In this document: positions 1 through 7,908 of the stretch, piece after piece | Layout: the number at the start of each line of letters is the position of its first letter | Numbering within the stretch: position 1 is the first letter of the stretch | Assembly: GCA_964528155.1 (NCBI GenBank) | Contig: CAZGRL010000136.1 | Span: 1 to 9,129, forward strand | From: G001797105 sp964528155 | GTDB taxonomy: Bacteria > Chloroflexota > Anaerolineae > Anaerolineales > E44-bin32 | Reading direction: 5' to 3' | DNA length: 9,129 nucleotides | The notes under the pieces: model-generated | Seen by the model: only the letters and a program-made list of their open reading frames with translations | Databases searched by the model: none | What the model was told of the DNA's origin: nothing | Translations under genes and position numbers: made by a program

Positions 1-3000
1 GGGAGACGCAATCTCCCCCCTTCTCCCTCCACGAAGAGGACGCGGCCTGAGCTTCGACAGTAAGCTCCACCGGTGCCGCGAAGGCGGATTTGCCCGGGTT
101 GTAGTAGTCGTAGACCGAACTGGCCGGCGCCTTGGCGATCAGGGGGAACTTGGCCTGCATGCGGTAGTTGAAAGTCAACGAGTGTTCGAAGCTCAGCCCG
201 CCGATGTAGACCAGCACCTGCCGCCCGGTCATTTCGAAACGCTCGATCGTCGGAAGCTCGTAGTCCTCGGGCACGTCTTCGTAGCGCGTCACTAACCCCG
301 CCAGGTCCTCGGTATTGACGACGAACCCCGGCGGGATCCCCAGATCGATCAATGCCCACTCGGCCCGACCGGGCTGGTTGAGTTTCACCGTCACCTGCAC
401 CTCGACGGTATCGTCGACCTCGAGCTCGGTCCGGTCGTACTGCACGTCGATCGTCAGCGGTTCCTCGAAGCCCGGACCTTGCTGTGCGATCACATCATCC
501 CACGGCAGGTAGTACGACCCGGCGATCTGGTACATCAACTCGCCTTTGCCTTCGACTTCGATCGCGACATCGTTCGCCGTCCCGAGGCGAATGTCATCGA
601 AGGACAGGAGCTGCACAACGTCGAAGTTGTCGCGGTTCACCTGAACCGTGCGCACCTGTCCGCCGTTCAGCCGCACGGTGACGGTGGCATCCATGTCCTC
701 GGCGCCGGTCTTGACCGACTCGAGCAGTGACTTGAGTGAGAGCACCGTCGCCTGCGTGCTGTGCCAGGTGCCGAAGCTGTCCTTGCTGCGGATGAGGTAG
801 GTCAGCGCAGCGTTGGCCACCTCGGGATGCGCGCCCGACCGGAGCAGGGCGAATGCCGCCAGCCCGGTTGTCTCGATGCTTCCCGTATCCCCCTCGGCGC
901 CGGTGAAGGTGGCGACATCGCTCGACCAGAAGGCGGCGTCGCCATCATACTGGGCCATCGCCGCCAGGTCGTCGAGCACATCTTGCGTGAAGCTCTGAAT
1001 CTCGCCGCCCTGCAGATCCGCCGCGACCAGTGCGTTGGCGACCAGCGCCAAGACGTAGGGGTCATCGGCCTGCGAGCGGTGTTCCTTTATATAGTCCAGC
1101 CCGGCCTGCAGCCGGCTGTCGTCGTAGTATCCGGCCTCGATCAGACTCCAGACGATATAGGACGTGACCGGTAGACGATCATTCTCCAGGTTCGACCAGG
1201 TGCTCTCGTGCACAAGACCCTGGTCGTTCTCCCACGAACCGTCCGAACTCTGCTGGTTCAGCAACCAGTCGGCCGCTCGACCGATGATCTCGTCATCGAC
1301 TGGATGCACCTCGCTCATGTCGGTGAACTCCTGCAAACCGTACGCCGTGAGCATGCGGTCGGCCGGGGCGCTGCCGAACAGGCTGAAGCCGCCGCCGGCG
1401 ACCTCGAACGTGGTCAAACGCTGATAGCCCAGATTGATGTACTCCTCCGCCTGCAGCTCGACCTCGGGCGCGGTCTGACCTGTGGTCTGCAGGTAATCCA
1501 GCGCCAGCATGTTGGGGTAGGTCGTGGATGAGGTCTGCTCGAAGCAGCCGTAGGGCATGCGCAGGATGCTTTCCAATCCTTCGACCACCTGGCTCATCAC
1601 GCCCGGGTAGATCTTGACCGTCAACGTCTGCGTCCCGGCGATGGCTGCGGCCGGGATGTCCACGCTCTGGCTCACGCCGCCGGCCGGCAGCCGGTCGGAG
1701 AAACTGTAGGTCTGCTGCGCGCCGTCGGGGTAGACCGTGACCTCCTTGCGGATGGCGTCGGAGAGCTTCGAGCCGAAGGCGGTCACCTGCAGCGCTTTGC
1801 GTCCGAAGCCGGTGGCCTTGATGCGGAAGTAGGCCACCTGGATGTCGTTGCCGGCGATATCCAGCGTGATTTCCGGCTCGCCGAGCAACTCGAACCAATC
1901 GTCTTGCTCGAGGACGAGCCGCACCGTTTGTGGCTCTTCCAGGTAGTTGAAGACACCGACTGGGACGCTGATCTCGTCGTTCAGAGTCAACGCCAGCGGG
2001 AGGTCGAGGTCGATGAAGAAGTCCTGGAATACGCGGATGCCAGCGGTTGTGCTCCCGAGGCGTCCGTCCTGGGTCGATGCGAGCGCCGTCAGCCGCCAGG
2101 TCGTGATACTGTCGGCCATCGGGACTTCGAGGCTGAGCCGGCCGTCTTCGTCGGTGACCTCTTCCGGAAGCCAGAGCATGGTCTCAGGGAAGAACTGGCG
2201 CAATCGCGGCGGCTCGCCGGCCTGCGGTGCGCCGCCTCCGGCTTGTTTCTCGACGTCGGCCGGTGACTGCGTCGCCATCGGCGCCATCATGGGCAGCGCC
2301 TCTTCGACGACCGCGCCGCGCATGAACATGTCGCCGTCTCCCAGGACATTGGCGGTTGAGGCCAGAGTGGTGCCCAACGCCACCGCCGGGACCAGGATGA
2401 CCACGATCACCGCCGGCGCGGCGATGAGGGCAGCCAGCGACCAGCCCAGCCGGCGCTCAGCGGCGAACCCTGCCGAGCGGAACAGGTAGGCCAGCGGGAC
2501 GAGCAAGAAGGCCAAGACGCCCATGACGATCGTCGAATCGCGCGGAGAGACATCGCCCATCGTGCTGGCTGCGGCAAGTCCGACCAGCACCGGGATGAAA
2601 GCAAGCGTAAACAGTTGGGCGATGCCCAGGCCCCAGTCTCTATCGCGCACGGCGCGCACGACGAGGGCGATGAAGCCGAGGATTCCCGGTCCGCCCAGGC
2701 AGAGCAGCACGAAGGGGATCACATCGTTTGCGTAGAAGGAGTTCTCGAGCAGGTAGCCGAGACGATCCATCGCTCGGGTCCCGACCCAATCCGGCACGGG
2801 GATCAAGAAGAAGACCAGCGTCAGCCCGAGCGCCAGGGCGAGCGTGATCGTCAGCGCGCCGCCGAGCGCCTTGCGGCGCCAGACGCTGGCGACCATCAAT
2901 CCGGCGACGGCGAGCGGCAGGAACAGCTCCAGTCCGAACAGGGCTTTGGCCAGGGTGCCGAAGAAAGCGCGTTGGAGGTCATAGGCGCGCTGGATCTTCT

Positions 3001-4984
3001 CCGCGTGCGAGTTGAGATTCAGCGAGAATGGTGTCGCGTGCGTCGCGGCCTCGGCCATCGAGGCTTGTGCCGCGCCGTCGATCGCCGTCACAAGCACGGG
3101 ATCATCGGGGATCTCGCGCAGCAAGTCTGGCACGCTGAACCCGTGGATGTCGTACTTGGGCGTGAGCAGGTCGGCCTCGAGCAGGAAGTACAGCTTGGCG
3201 AAACCCGGATCCTCTTGGGCCAGAGCGAAGACTGACTCATCGACGACGGCGATGCCGAGTGCCGACTGCGCGCCCGCGCCGTCGGGATCGGTGACATTGA
3301 AATCGAGCGTGGCGGAATCTCCAGGAAGATAACTATCCTGATCGGCGACGATGCCGAGCGTCAAATCGTCCGGCGGATCGACGACCACCAGGCGCGTATC
3401 GCGTGCGATGGTCCCGGAGGAGAGGATCTTGTAGGCGTGCAGTTCGAGTGTGCCGAAGAGATCCGGGGTGAGGTCGACCGCCGCCAGGGCGCGTCCGTCG
3501 TCGACCCGGATCGAGCGGGTGCTGACCGTCTGGCCCTCGCGCACGATGTCGAGGTAGACCTGACCGGCGGGCACATTGGTGAGCACCTCGAGGTTCATCG
3601 TGTCGCCGACCTGGTAGGTCGCTCGATCGGGGCGCAGCAGCACCGTCTCTTCGCTCCACTGGCCTTCGAGAGAGAACTCGGCATCGGCGGTCGCGCCCAG
3701 TTGATCGCGGGCGGAGATCTGAAAGTACATGTACGGGGAGTCGGGGGTAAAGCGATACTCCGCCAGTCCGAACTCGCCCGTCTGAATTCGCGTCTGGGCA
3801 CCGTCGATATTAAGCGCGAGCGCGGTTTGCGCCGGTGTGCCGTCGGGGTAGGAGGTGAGGATGTAGAGAATGTTCTCGACGCCGGGCCGGAGTTGGCCGC
3901 TCTCGGGGATAGCCTGGATGGTGATGCGGCTTTGTGAGACGGGCAGGGAGAAGCTCGAACTCTCGGTGTGCGCCGCCAGGTCGGTCACGGCGGCTTCGAG
4001 GTAGAAGCGACCGGCGCCGCCTTCCAGGTCGGTGCCGACGATGTAGTCGGGCAGGGTGAAGTCGAAGGCGAAGTTACCGTCGGCATCGGTCGCGCCTTCA
4101 ATGGTGAAGACATCCTGGCGCTGAAAGTCGAAGGTGAACCCGGTGATCTTGACAGCGCCGCCTTCGACCGTCTTGCCGTAGAAGTAGGCGGCGTGGATCG
4201 AGCCCTGGACGCGCTCGCCGGGGAGGTAGAAGGAGCGGTCGGTCTGCCAGGAGACCTCGAATTTGGGAAGGACGTAGTGCTCGACCTGGACCGTCTTCTC
4301 CGAACTGGTGTTTCCCATACGGGCGGTGATCTTGTAGTCGCCGGTGTTGACCTCGCTGGCGAGCTGGAAGTCATCGGCGGCGACACCGAAGGCGGATGAT
4401 TCGACCGTCGTCCGGAAGACCTTGTTGCCTTTGCCGTCGGCGATGATGAATTCGATCTCGCTTCCGGAGGCGGGCACTCGGTCGAAGGCGCTGAGAGCCA
4501 ACGCCCTCAGGTGGATGACCTGGCCAGGCTGGTAGATCGGCTTGTCGGTGGTGAGCAGGATCTTGAAATCGCGATCGAGTGTGACCTGTTGCTCGAGGCG
4601 GTCTTCACCCTGGGCGGAGGAGGTCTCGACGATGAGAGTCTGTTCGGTGTCGAGGCCGGCCGGCACAGCGAAGCTCACATCGGCCCCGCCAAGTTCGTCT
4701 GTGGTGCCCTGAAAGAGCGGGACGGGTTGTCCGCCGCCGGCCGGGGCCATGGAGATGACCACTGCCGCGCCGGGGATGGGCTTCCCGCCGCCGACTTGGC
4801 GCACGACCACCCTCAGGGCGGCCTGGCTGCCGGGCACGTAGCGGGACTGGCCCAGGACGATCGTTTCCAGGTCGTCGACCGTCTCCGGCAGCCTGGCGTA
4901 GTGGGCAGCCAGGGAAACGAGGACGGCGACGCCGGCGATCAGGCCCAGCGCCCCGCCGAGGATCCACTTCGCTCGTTTGGACAT
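1..4984 (-). CDS. Membrane-anchored bacterial alpha-2-macroglobulin with intact thioester and six-helix insertion (3' end outside window)
   Basis: The frame stays open for 1661 codons from an ATG at 4984 to the left edge, so the stop lies outside. Seen in the translation: basic N-terminus MSKRAK followed by a hydrophobic helix (about 7-28), a signal anchor or uncleaved signal; MG2-type motif TDKPIYQPGQ starting near residue 146; bait-region-domain motif VVDESVFAL around D582; six hydrophobic helices at roughly 684-702, 708-730, 755-776, 786-806, 818-835 and 848-874; a Met/Pro/Ala-rich stretch (about 883-928); the A2M domain (FPETMLWLP at 932-940, then DSITTW); thioester motif PYGCFEQ with Cys1147 and Gln1150; and receptor-domain-like VYDYYNP near the end. 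Family knowledge: such proteins trap proteases outside the cytoplasmic membrane, the thioester linking covalently to the attacker. One anchor plus six helices leaves both extracellular halves on the same side, which fits. A strong GGAGG site precedes the ATG. No penicillin-binding protein gene, a common partner in other bacteria, is visible. The family call is firm; the role is inferred. Confidence 0.93.
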   Translation of the reverse strand, partial: MSKRAKWILGGALGLIAGVAVLVSLAAHYARLPETVDDLETIVLGQSRYVPGSQAALRVVVRQVGGGKPIPGAAVVISMAPAGGGQPVPLFQGTTDELGGADVSFAVPAGLDTEQTLIVETSSAQGEDRLEQQVTLDRDFKILLTTDKPIYQPGQVIHLRALALSAFDRVPASGSEIEFIIADGKGNKVFRTTVESSAFGVAADDFQLASEVNTGDYKITARMGNTSSEKTVQVEHYVLPKFEVSWQTDRSFYLPGERVQGSIHAAYFYGKTVEGGAVKITGFTFDFQRQDVFTIEGATDADGNFAFDFTLPDYIVGTDLEGGAGRFYLEAAVTDLAAHTESSSFSLPVSQSRITIQAIPESGQLRPGVENILYILTSYPDGTPAQTALALNIDGAQTRIQTGEFGLAEYRFTPDSPYMYFQISARDQLGATADAEFSLEGQWSEETVLLRPDRATYQVGDTMNLEVLTNVPAGQVYLDIVREGQTVSTRSIRVDDGRALAAVDLTPDLFGTLELHAYKILSSGTIARDTRLVVVDPPDDLTLGIVADQDSYLPGDSATLDFNVTDPDGAGAQSALGIAVVDESVFALAQEDPGFAKLYFLLEADLLTPKYDIHGFSVPDLLREIPDDPVLVTAIDGAAQASMAEAATHATPFSLNLNSHAEKIQRAYDLQRAFFGTLAKALFGLELFLPLAVAGLMVASVWRRKALGGALTITLALALGLTLVFFLIPVPDWVGTRAMDRLGYLLENSFYANDVIPFVLLCLGGPGILGFIALVVRAVRDRDWGLGIAQLFTLAFIPVLVGLAAASTMGDVSPRDSTIVMGVLAFLLVPLAYLFRSAGFAAERRLGWSLAALIAAPAVIVVILVPAVALGTTLASTANVLGDGDMFMRGAVVEEALPMMAPMATQSPADVEKQAGGGAPQAGEPPRLRQFFPETMLWLPEEVTDEDGRLSLEVPMADSITTWRLTALASTQDGRLGSTTAGIRVFQDFFIDLDLPLALTLNDEISVPVGVFNYLEEPQTVRLVLEQDDWFELLGEPEITLDIAGNDIQVAYFRIKATGFGRKALQVTAFGSKLSDAIRKEVTVYPDGAQQTYSFSDRLPAGGVSQSVDIPAAAIAGTQTLTVKIYPGVMSQVVEGLESILRMPYGCFEQTSSTTYPNMLALDYLQTTGQTAPEVELQAEEYINLGYQRLTTFEVAGGGFSLFGSAPADRMLTAYGLQEFTDMSEVHPVDDEIIGRAADWLLNQQSSDGSWENDQGLVHESTWSNLENDRLPVTSYIVWSLIEAGYYDDSRLQAGLDYIKEHRSQADDPYVLALVANALVAADLQGGEIQSFTQDVLDDLAAMAQYDGDAAFWSSDVATFTGAEGDTGSIETTGLAAFALLRSGAHPEVANAALTYLIRSKDSFGTWHSTQATVLSLKSLLESVKTGAEDMDATVTVRLNGGQVRTVQVNRDNFDVVQLLSFDDIRLGTANDVAIEVEGKGELMYQIAGSYYLPWDDVIAQQGPGFEEPLTIDVQYDRTELEVDDTVEVQVTVKLNQPGRAEWALIDLGIPPGFVVNTEDLAGLVTRYEDVPEDYELPTIERFEMTGRQVLVYIGGLSFEHSLTFNYRMQAKFPLIAKAPASSVYDYYNPGKSAFAAPVELTVEAQAASSSWREKGGDCVS

Positions 4985-4990
4985 GGGAGT

Positions 4991-4997
4991 CTCCTCC
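4991..4997 (-). promoter_or_regulatory. Ribosome binding site of the A2M gene
   Basis: On the minus strand the sequence GGAGGAG lies about eight bases before the ATG at 4984. It is a near-perfect Shine-Dalgarno match and fixes this ATG, which directly precedes the basic plus hydrophobic N-terminus, as the start. Confidence 0.8.
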
Positions 4998-5073
4998 GAG
5001 TGTCGGCTCCAGCATACAAAGGACGCCGGGGAGGGGGAATAGGTTCCTGGGAGGGGGCCTTCGACGCTGCTCC

Positions 5074-5144
5074 CTGGCCTGTCCGGCCAGCCTGCCCCGG
5101 ACGCCCTGGCCTAACCGGCCAGGACAAGCAGGCCGGGGGACAGG
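5074..5144. repeat. Twin palindromes with an enclosing stem upstream of A2M
   Basis: CTGGCCTGTCCGGCCAG (5074-5090) and CTGGCCTAACCGGCCAG (5106-5122) are identical except for two loop bases. Each forms a 6-bp stem with a 5-base loop. The second is enclosed by a further stem, CCTGCCCCGG (5091-5100) pairing with CCGGGG and CAGG (5133-5138, 5141-5144) across a 2-base bulge. No T-run follows on either strand, so these are not ordinary intrinsic terminators. They could be a structured RNA, a protein-binding repeat pair, or a REP-like element. The A2M promoter must lie in or near this region, but I see no convincing -35/-10 pair for it. Confidence 0.6.
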
Positions 5145-5178
5145 CAGGATGCCCCCATCTGGTCCCGCCAGAATCGCC

Positions 5179-5211
5179 AACCGCCCTCATGGTTCGAGAG
5201 GGTGGTTTTTT
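5179..5211 (+). terminator. Rho-independent terminator with no visible upstream gene
   Basis: AACCGCCCTC (5179-5188) pairs with GAGGGTGGTT (5198-5207) over ten base pairs with one G-T wobble. The loop has nine bases, and a run of six T covers 5206-5211. This is a clear intrinsic terminator for plus-strand transcription. The only gene to its left is A2M, on the minus strand. It must therefore end either a short plus-strand transcript starting within about 5000-5170, antisense transcription, or the remains of a deleted gene. On the minus strand there is no T-run, so it does not suit the fragment ending at 5243. Confidence 0.72.
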
Positions 5212-5242
5212 GTCGCGAGCCTGGATGAACAAGGAGGTAGGT

Positions 5243-5413
5243 TCAGGGCCTGCGCAGTTCGCGTATCCGCAGGGCAATCCTCAGGAACGCATAGCCAAGT
5301 GGCAGGAAGATGGCCGTGTACAAGACGTTTAACGCGGCGAAGATCGGATGGGACGAAGGATCGCCGATGGGGAGGACTGGAGAGAGATTTCGCCGACCAT
5401 CTTCGGAAGTGGA
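5243..5413 (-). pseudogene. Probable C-terminal remnant of an unidentified membrane protein
   Basis: In the minus-strand frame ending at the TGA at 5243-5245 there is no stop back to 5455. The last 40 codons read like genuine protein: a Pro/Ser/Asp turn, then HPIFAALNVLYTAIFLPLGY and a continuing hydrophobic helix, then a basic tail ending RELRRP. This looks like a final membrane helix with a positively charged cytoplasmic end. There is no ATG or GTG in the frame, and on the far side it meets the opposite-strand DUF72 remnant, so only the 3' end of a gene survives. The 5' limit given is approximate. I do not recognise the family. A chance hydrophobic frame is possible. Confidence 0.4.
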
Positions 5414-5435
5414 TCGTACGGGAACGGCGCGGCCA

Positions 5436-5885
5436 TATGCGCGGCGCGTGGGCGATCAGCTGGGGCCCATCCTCTGGCAGCTCCCGCCGCGCTGGCGCCC
5501 GGTCCCTGGACGGCTGGAGGCCGTCGCCGCTTAGCTGCCAGACGAGCTGGGCCATGTCTTCGAATTCCGCGACGAGGAGTGGCTTGATGGACTGCTTTGG
5601 GAACTGGTGGCACGATTCGGTCTGACATTCTGCATCTTCGACGTGCCCGATCCAGCCTGCCCGGAATGGGTGACGAGCGGGAGCGTCTAGCTGCGCCTTC
5701 AACGCTCGGATGTCCTGTATTGCGGATGCAAAGGCGAGCGAGGCCTGCGGCCCTGGGCCCGCCGGATCCAGCGCTGGCTGGAGTAGGCACGATCGGTCTA
5801 TGCCTACTTGGATAAGAGTGCAACATTCCGCCGGATGCACCCGAACCAGAGCCGCCGATTGACTTCGCCATTCCTTTTCCGCTAG
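5436..5885 (+). pseudogene. DUF72-family pseudogene, C-terminal half with in-frame TAG codons
   Basis: A single plus-strand frame carries recognisable DUF72 blocks in the family's order: LGPILWQLPPRW, then HVFEFRDEEWLDGLLWELVA, then FCIFDVPDPACPEWVTSGSV, a degraded LRL block in place of the usual V-Y-V-R-x-H-G, LYCG, WARRIQRWLE and SVYAYLDK. It is interrupted by TAG at 5532-5534, 5687-5689 and 5784-5786, and finally at 5883-5885, with no frameshift between the blocks. DUF72 proteins are usually about 240-300 residues with a TIM-barrel-like fold; this covers only about the last 140, and the N-terminal half is missing. The TAG at 5687 sits where the family normally has Tyr in the V-Y-V-R motif, a one-base change. 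TAG is a normal stop for neighbouring genes, so readthrough is unlikely. DUF72 function is not well established. Confidence 0.75.
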
Positions 5886-5888
5886 AAT
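5859..5888 (+). promoter_or_regulatory. Sigma-70-type promoter for the aldehyde oxidoreductase gene
   Basis: TTGACT (5859-5864) and TAGAAT (5883-5888) are separated by 18 bases. Each hexamer matches the consensus at five of six positions. Transcription would begin near 5895, leaving about 155 bases of leader before the ATG at 6051. The promoter lies in the degenerate 3' end of the DUF72 remnant. Confidence 0.6.
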
Positions 5889-5945
5889 GAAGACGTCGGG
5901 GGATATTTCTGTAGCGTCGCAACTAATCGATGAGCCCATTGCGAA

Positions 5946-5992
5946 CCAACCCAGGCTCAACGTGAGGGGAGGGAGCCTCTTCGCGCGGCTGG
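5946..5992 (+). promoter_or_regulatory. Structured 5' leader of the oxidoreductase mRNA
   Basis: Within the predicted leader, AGGCTC (5953-5958) pairs perfectly with GAGCCT (5973-5978) across a purine-rich 14-base loop. CCAACC (5946-5951) can pair with GGCTGG (5987-5992) with one mismatch, giving a nested two-helix element. No T-run follows, so it is not a terminator. Molybdenum and tungsten cofactor riboswitches (the Moco RNA motif) are known upstream of cofactor genes. I cannot match that consensus here by eye, so the function is open. Confidence 0.35.
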
Positions 5993-6035
5993 TAATCGAC
6001 GCATCCCGCTGATCGGCCAACAGCAGCACCCTGAC

Positions 6036-6044
6036 AGAGAGAGG
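6036..6044 (+). promoter_or_regulatory. Ribosome binding site of the aldehyde oxidoreductase gene
   Basis: AGAGAGAGG ends six bases before the ATG at 6051. It supports this start, which also gives the N-terminal length usual for the family. Confidence 0.7.
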
Positions 6045-6050
6045 TGTGAC

Positions 6051-7877
6051 ATGAACTTCGGCGGCTACCGCAACCGTGTGGCCTGGGTTGATCTGGCCAC
6101 CGGCGAAACCGAGTACAAACCCATCGAGGAGGAAAACGCTCGCAAATACATCGGCGGCCGAGGATTGGGCGCCAAGTATGTCTTCGACAATGGACCCCAG
6201 GTAGAGCCCCTCAGCGCCGACAACATCCTTTGCATGATGACCGGTCCGCTGAGCGGCACCGACGTGAACCTGAGCGGCCGCCTCGCCGTCTGCACCAAAT
6301 CGCCATTGACAGGAACGATCGTCGATTCGCACCACGGCGGCTGGTCCGGCGCGCGGCTCAAGTGGGCTGGCCTGGATGGGGTCGTTTTCAGAGGCAAGAG
6401 CGACAAACCCATCTATGCCTATGTCGAGGGCGGCAATCTAGGCCTGCATGATGCTTCCGACCTGTGGGGAAAGAGCGTCCATGAGACCGTGAAGGCGCTG
6501 CAGGAGAAACACGGCGAGAAGGATTTGTCGGTGATGACCATAGGCCAAGCTGGCGAGAATCTGGTCTCGTTCGCTTGCGTCGTGAACGAGCAGGATCGGA
6601 CTTCTGGCCGAGGCGGCACGGGCGCTGTCATGGGATCCAAGAACCTTAAAGCAGTCGTCGTGAGAGGCGTACACGACGATCGGCCGCGGCCTTTCGACAA
6701 GGACGCCTTCAAGGAGGCTCACACCAGGGGGCTGGAACAGCTCATGAATGAAGCCGTCGTGACCTCCCCAAAGAAAGGCGGGCTCTCCGTCTATGGCACG
6801 AATGTGCTTATGAACATGGTCAATGCCATCGGTGGTATGCCCACTCGAAATGCCAAATCGACTTACTTCGAACCACACGAGAAGCTCAGCGGAGAGACCA
6901 TCCAGGAAACCATCCTGGTCGGGGATCCCACCTGCCACGCCTGCCCAGTGGCCTGCAAGAAGGAGGTAGAAATCACCGAGGGCCCTCACGCTGGACTGCA
7001 CATGGAGAGCGTCGAGTATGAGTCGGCCTGGGCGTTCGGGGCCAATTGCGACATGAGTGACGCCAATGCGCTGGCCGCGCTGATCGATCGCTGTAACGAC
7101 TTCGGCCTGGACACCATCGAGGCCGGAAACGCGCTCTCGGTCGCCATGGAGGCAACCGAGCGCGGTCTGCTCGATGGCGATGGTCTGGCTTGGGGTGACT
7201 CGGAGGGGATGCTCGGCCTGCTGCGTAAGATCGCTTATCGTGAGGGCATTGGAGAGGACATCGCCCAATCCCCAGCGCGTGCAGCCAAGAAATGGGGGGC
7301 CCCGGAGATTTCCATGTCCGTCAAGGGTATGTCCATTCCGGCCTATGACCCGCGCGGCATCAAGGGGATGGGCATCGCGTATGCCACATCCAACCGGGGC
7401 GCCTGCCACCTGCGCGGCTATACGCCGGCGGCCGAAGTCATCGGAAATGTGCTCGGACCGACCGATGTAACCGATCCGCTCGAGGTGAAGGGCAAAGGCA
7501 AGCTCACCGTAGTCTTCCAAAACGTCCATGCACTAACAGATTGCCTGGACGTGTGCAAGTTCGCGACCTTCGCCGAGTCCATGGATGCATTCGCCGAACA
7601 ATACACCGCGATCACCGGCAACGAGATGGACGCAGCCGGACTGCTGAAGGTGGGTGAGCGCGTCTACAACCTGGAGCGCTATTACAACAACCTGAACGGG
7701 TTCGGTGAAGGATCTGACTATCTGCCACAACGCTTCCTGAAAGAACCTTCCGACGGCCCAGGCTCCAAAGGTCACGTGTGCGAGCTGGATGAGATGCTGA
7801 CCGAGTACTATGCCGAACGCGGTTGGGAGAATGGGGTGGTCCCAGAAAGCAAACTCAAGGAGCTTGAGATCCTCTAG
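6051..7877 (+). CDS. aor: Aldehyde:ferredoxin oxidoreductase family protein (tungsten/molybdenum bis-pterin, 4Fe-4S)
   Basis: A complete 608-residue protein, close to the roughly 605 of archaeal AOR. The family oxidises aldehydes to carboxylic acids, or runs the reverse, with ferredoxin as electron partner; it works in the cytoplasm with a tungsto- or molybdo-bispterin and one 4Fe-4S cluster. Seen: N-terminal GGRGLGAKYVFD (35-46); TGPLSGT and SGRLAVCTKSPLTG blocks; the family signature SGRGGTGAVMGSKNLK (185-200); cluster ligands CHACPVAC (Cys295, Cys298, Cys302) and Cys502; the two pterin-contact motifs CNDFGLD (348-354) and DCLDVCKF (Asp497 to Cys502), whose D-to-C spacing equals that of the archaeal enzyme. 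No signal peptide is seen. The gene has its own promoter and leader and ends at a strong terminator, so it is probably monocistronic. MoaD-like genes face it tail to tail. The substrate class (general aldehyde, formaldehyde, glyceraldehyde-3-phosphate or other) cannot be told from sequence, so the symbol denotes the family only. Confidence 0.95.
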   Translation: MNFGGYRNRVAWVDLATGETEYKPIEEENARKYIGGRGLGAKYVFDNGPQVEPLSADNILCMMTGPLSGTDVNLSGRLAVCTKSPLTGTIVDSHHGGWSGARLKWAGLDGVVFRGKSDKPIYAYVEGGNLGLHDASDLWGKSVHETVKALQEKHGEKDLSVMTIGQAGENLVSFACVVNEQDRTSGRGGTGAVMGSKNLKAVVVRGVHDDRPRPFDKDAFKEAHTRGLEQLMNEAVVTSPKKGGLSVYGTNVLMNMVNAIGGMPTRNAKSTYFEPHEKLSGETIQETILVGDPTCHACPVACKKEVEITEGPHAGLHMESVEYESAWAFGANCDMSDANALAALIDRCNDFGLDTIEAGNALSVAMEATERGLLDGDGLAWGDSEGMLGLLRKIAYREGIGEDIAQSPARAAKKWGAPEISMSVKGMSIPAYDPRGIKGMGIAYATSNRGACHLRGYTPAAEVIGNVLGPTDVTDPLEVKGKGKLTVVFQNVHALTDCLDVCKFATFAESMDAFAEQYTAITGNEMDAAGLLKVGERVYNLERYYNNLNGFGEGSDYLPQRFLKEPSDGPGSKGHVCELDEMLTEYYAERGWENGVVPESKLKELEIL

Positions 7878-7908
7878 CTTCAGGACAAGCCATGTCCGTG
7901 GAAGGTGG

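Noticed and set aside
5014..5060. TATGCT on the minus strand as a -10 box for the A2M gene.
   Set aside because: No acceptable -35 hexamer lies 16-18 bases upstream, so the match is too weak to annotate.
5198..5219. AGGGTGG followed by a T-run and TCGCG, resembling the T-box riboswitch motif.
   Set aside because: The T-box needs AGGGTGG-N-ACCGCG; here the T-run follows directly. No stem I or tRNA-synthetase or amino-acid gene is present. The bases are explained as a terminator arm.
315..5332. Many plus-strand open frames of 60-270 codons opposite the A2M gene.
   Set aside because: The minus-strand frame here is continuous for 1661 codons with A2M motifs at the expected positions. The plus-strand frames have no recognisable domains and start at arbitrary places.
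5436..5885. Reading the DUF72 remnant as a functional gene with TAG recoded as an amino acid.
   Set aside because: The oxidoreductase and the downstream MoaD-like gene both end in TAG as ordinary stops, and the N-terminal half of DUF72 is missing, so decay is far simpler.
5187..6335. A 382-codon open frame on the minus strand across the intergenic region and the start of the oxidoreductase gene.
   Set aside because: It runs antisense to the well-supported oxidoreductase start and the DUF72 remnant, shows no recognisable domain, and its composition is that of a shadow frame in GC-rich DNA.
6438..7529. A 363-codon minus-strand open frame inside the oxidoreductase gene.
   Set aside because: It is fully antisense to a gene with all family motifs; long shadow frames are expected at this GC content.
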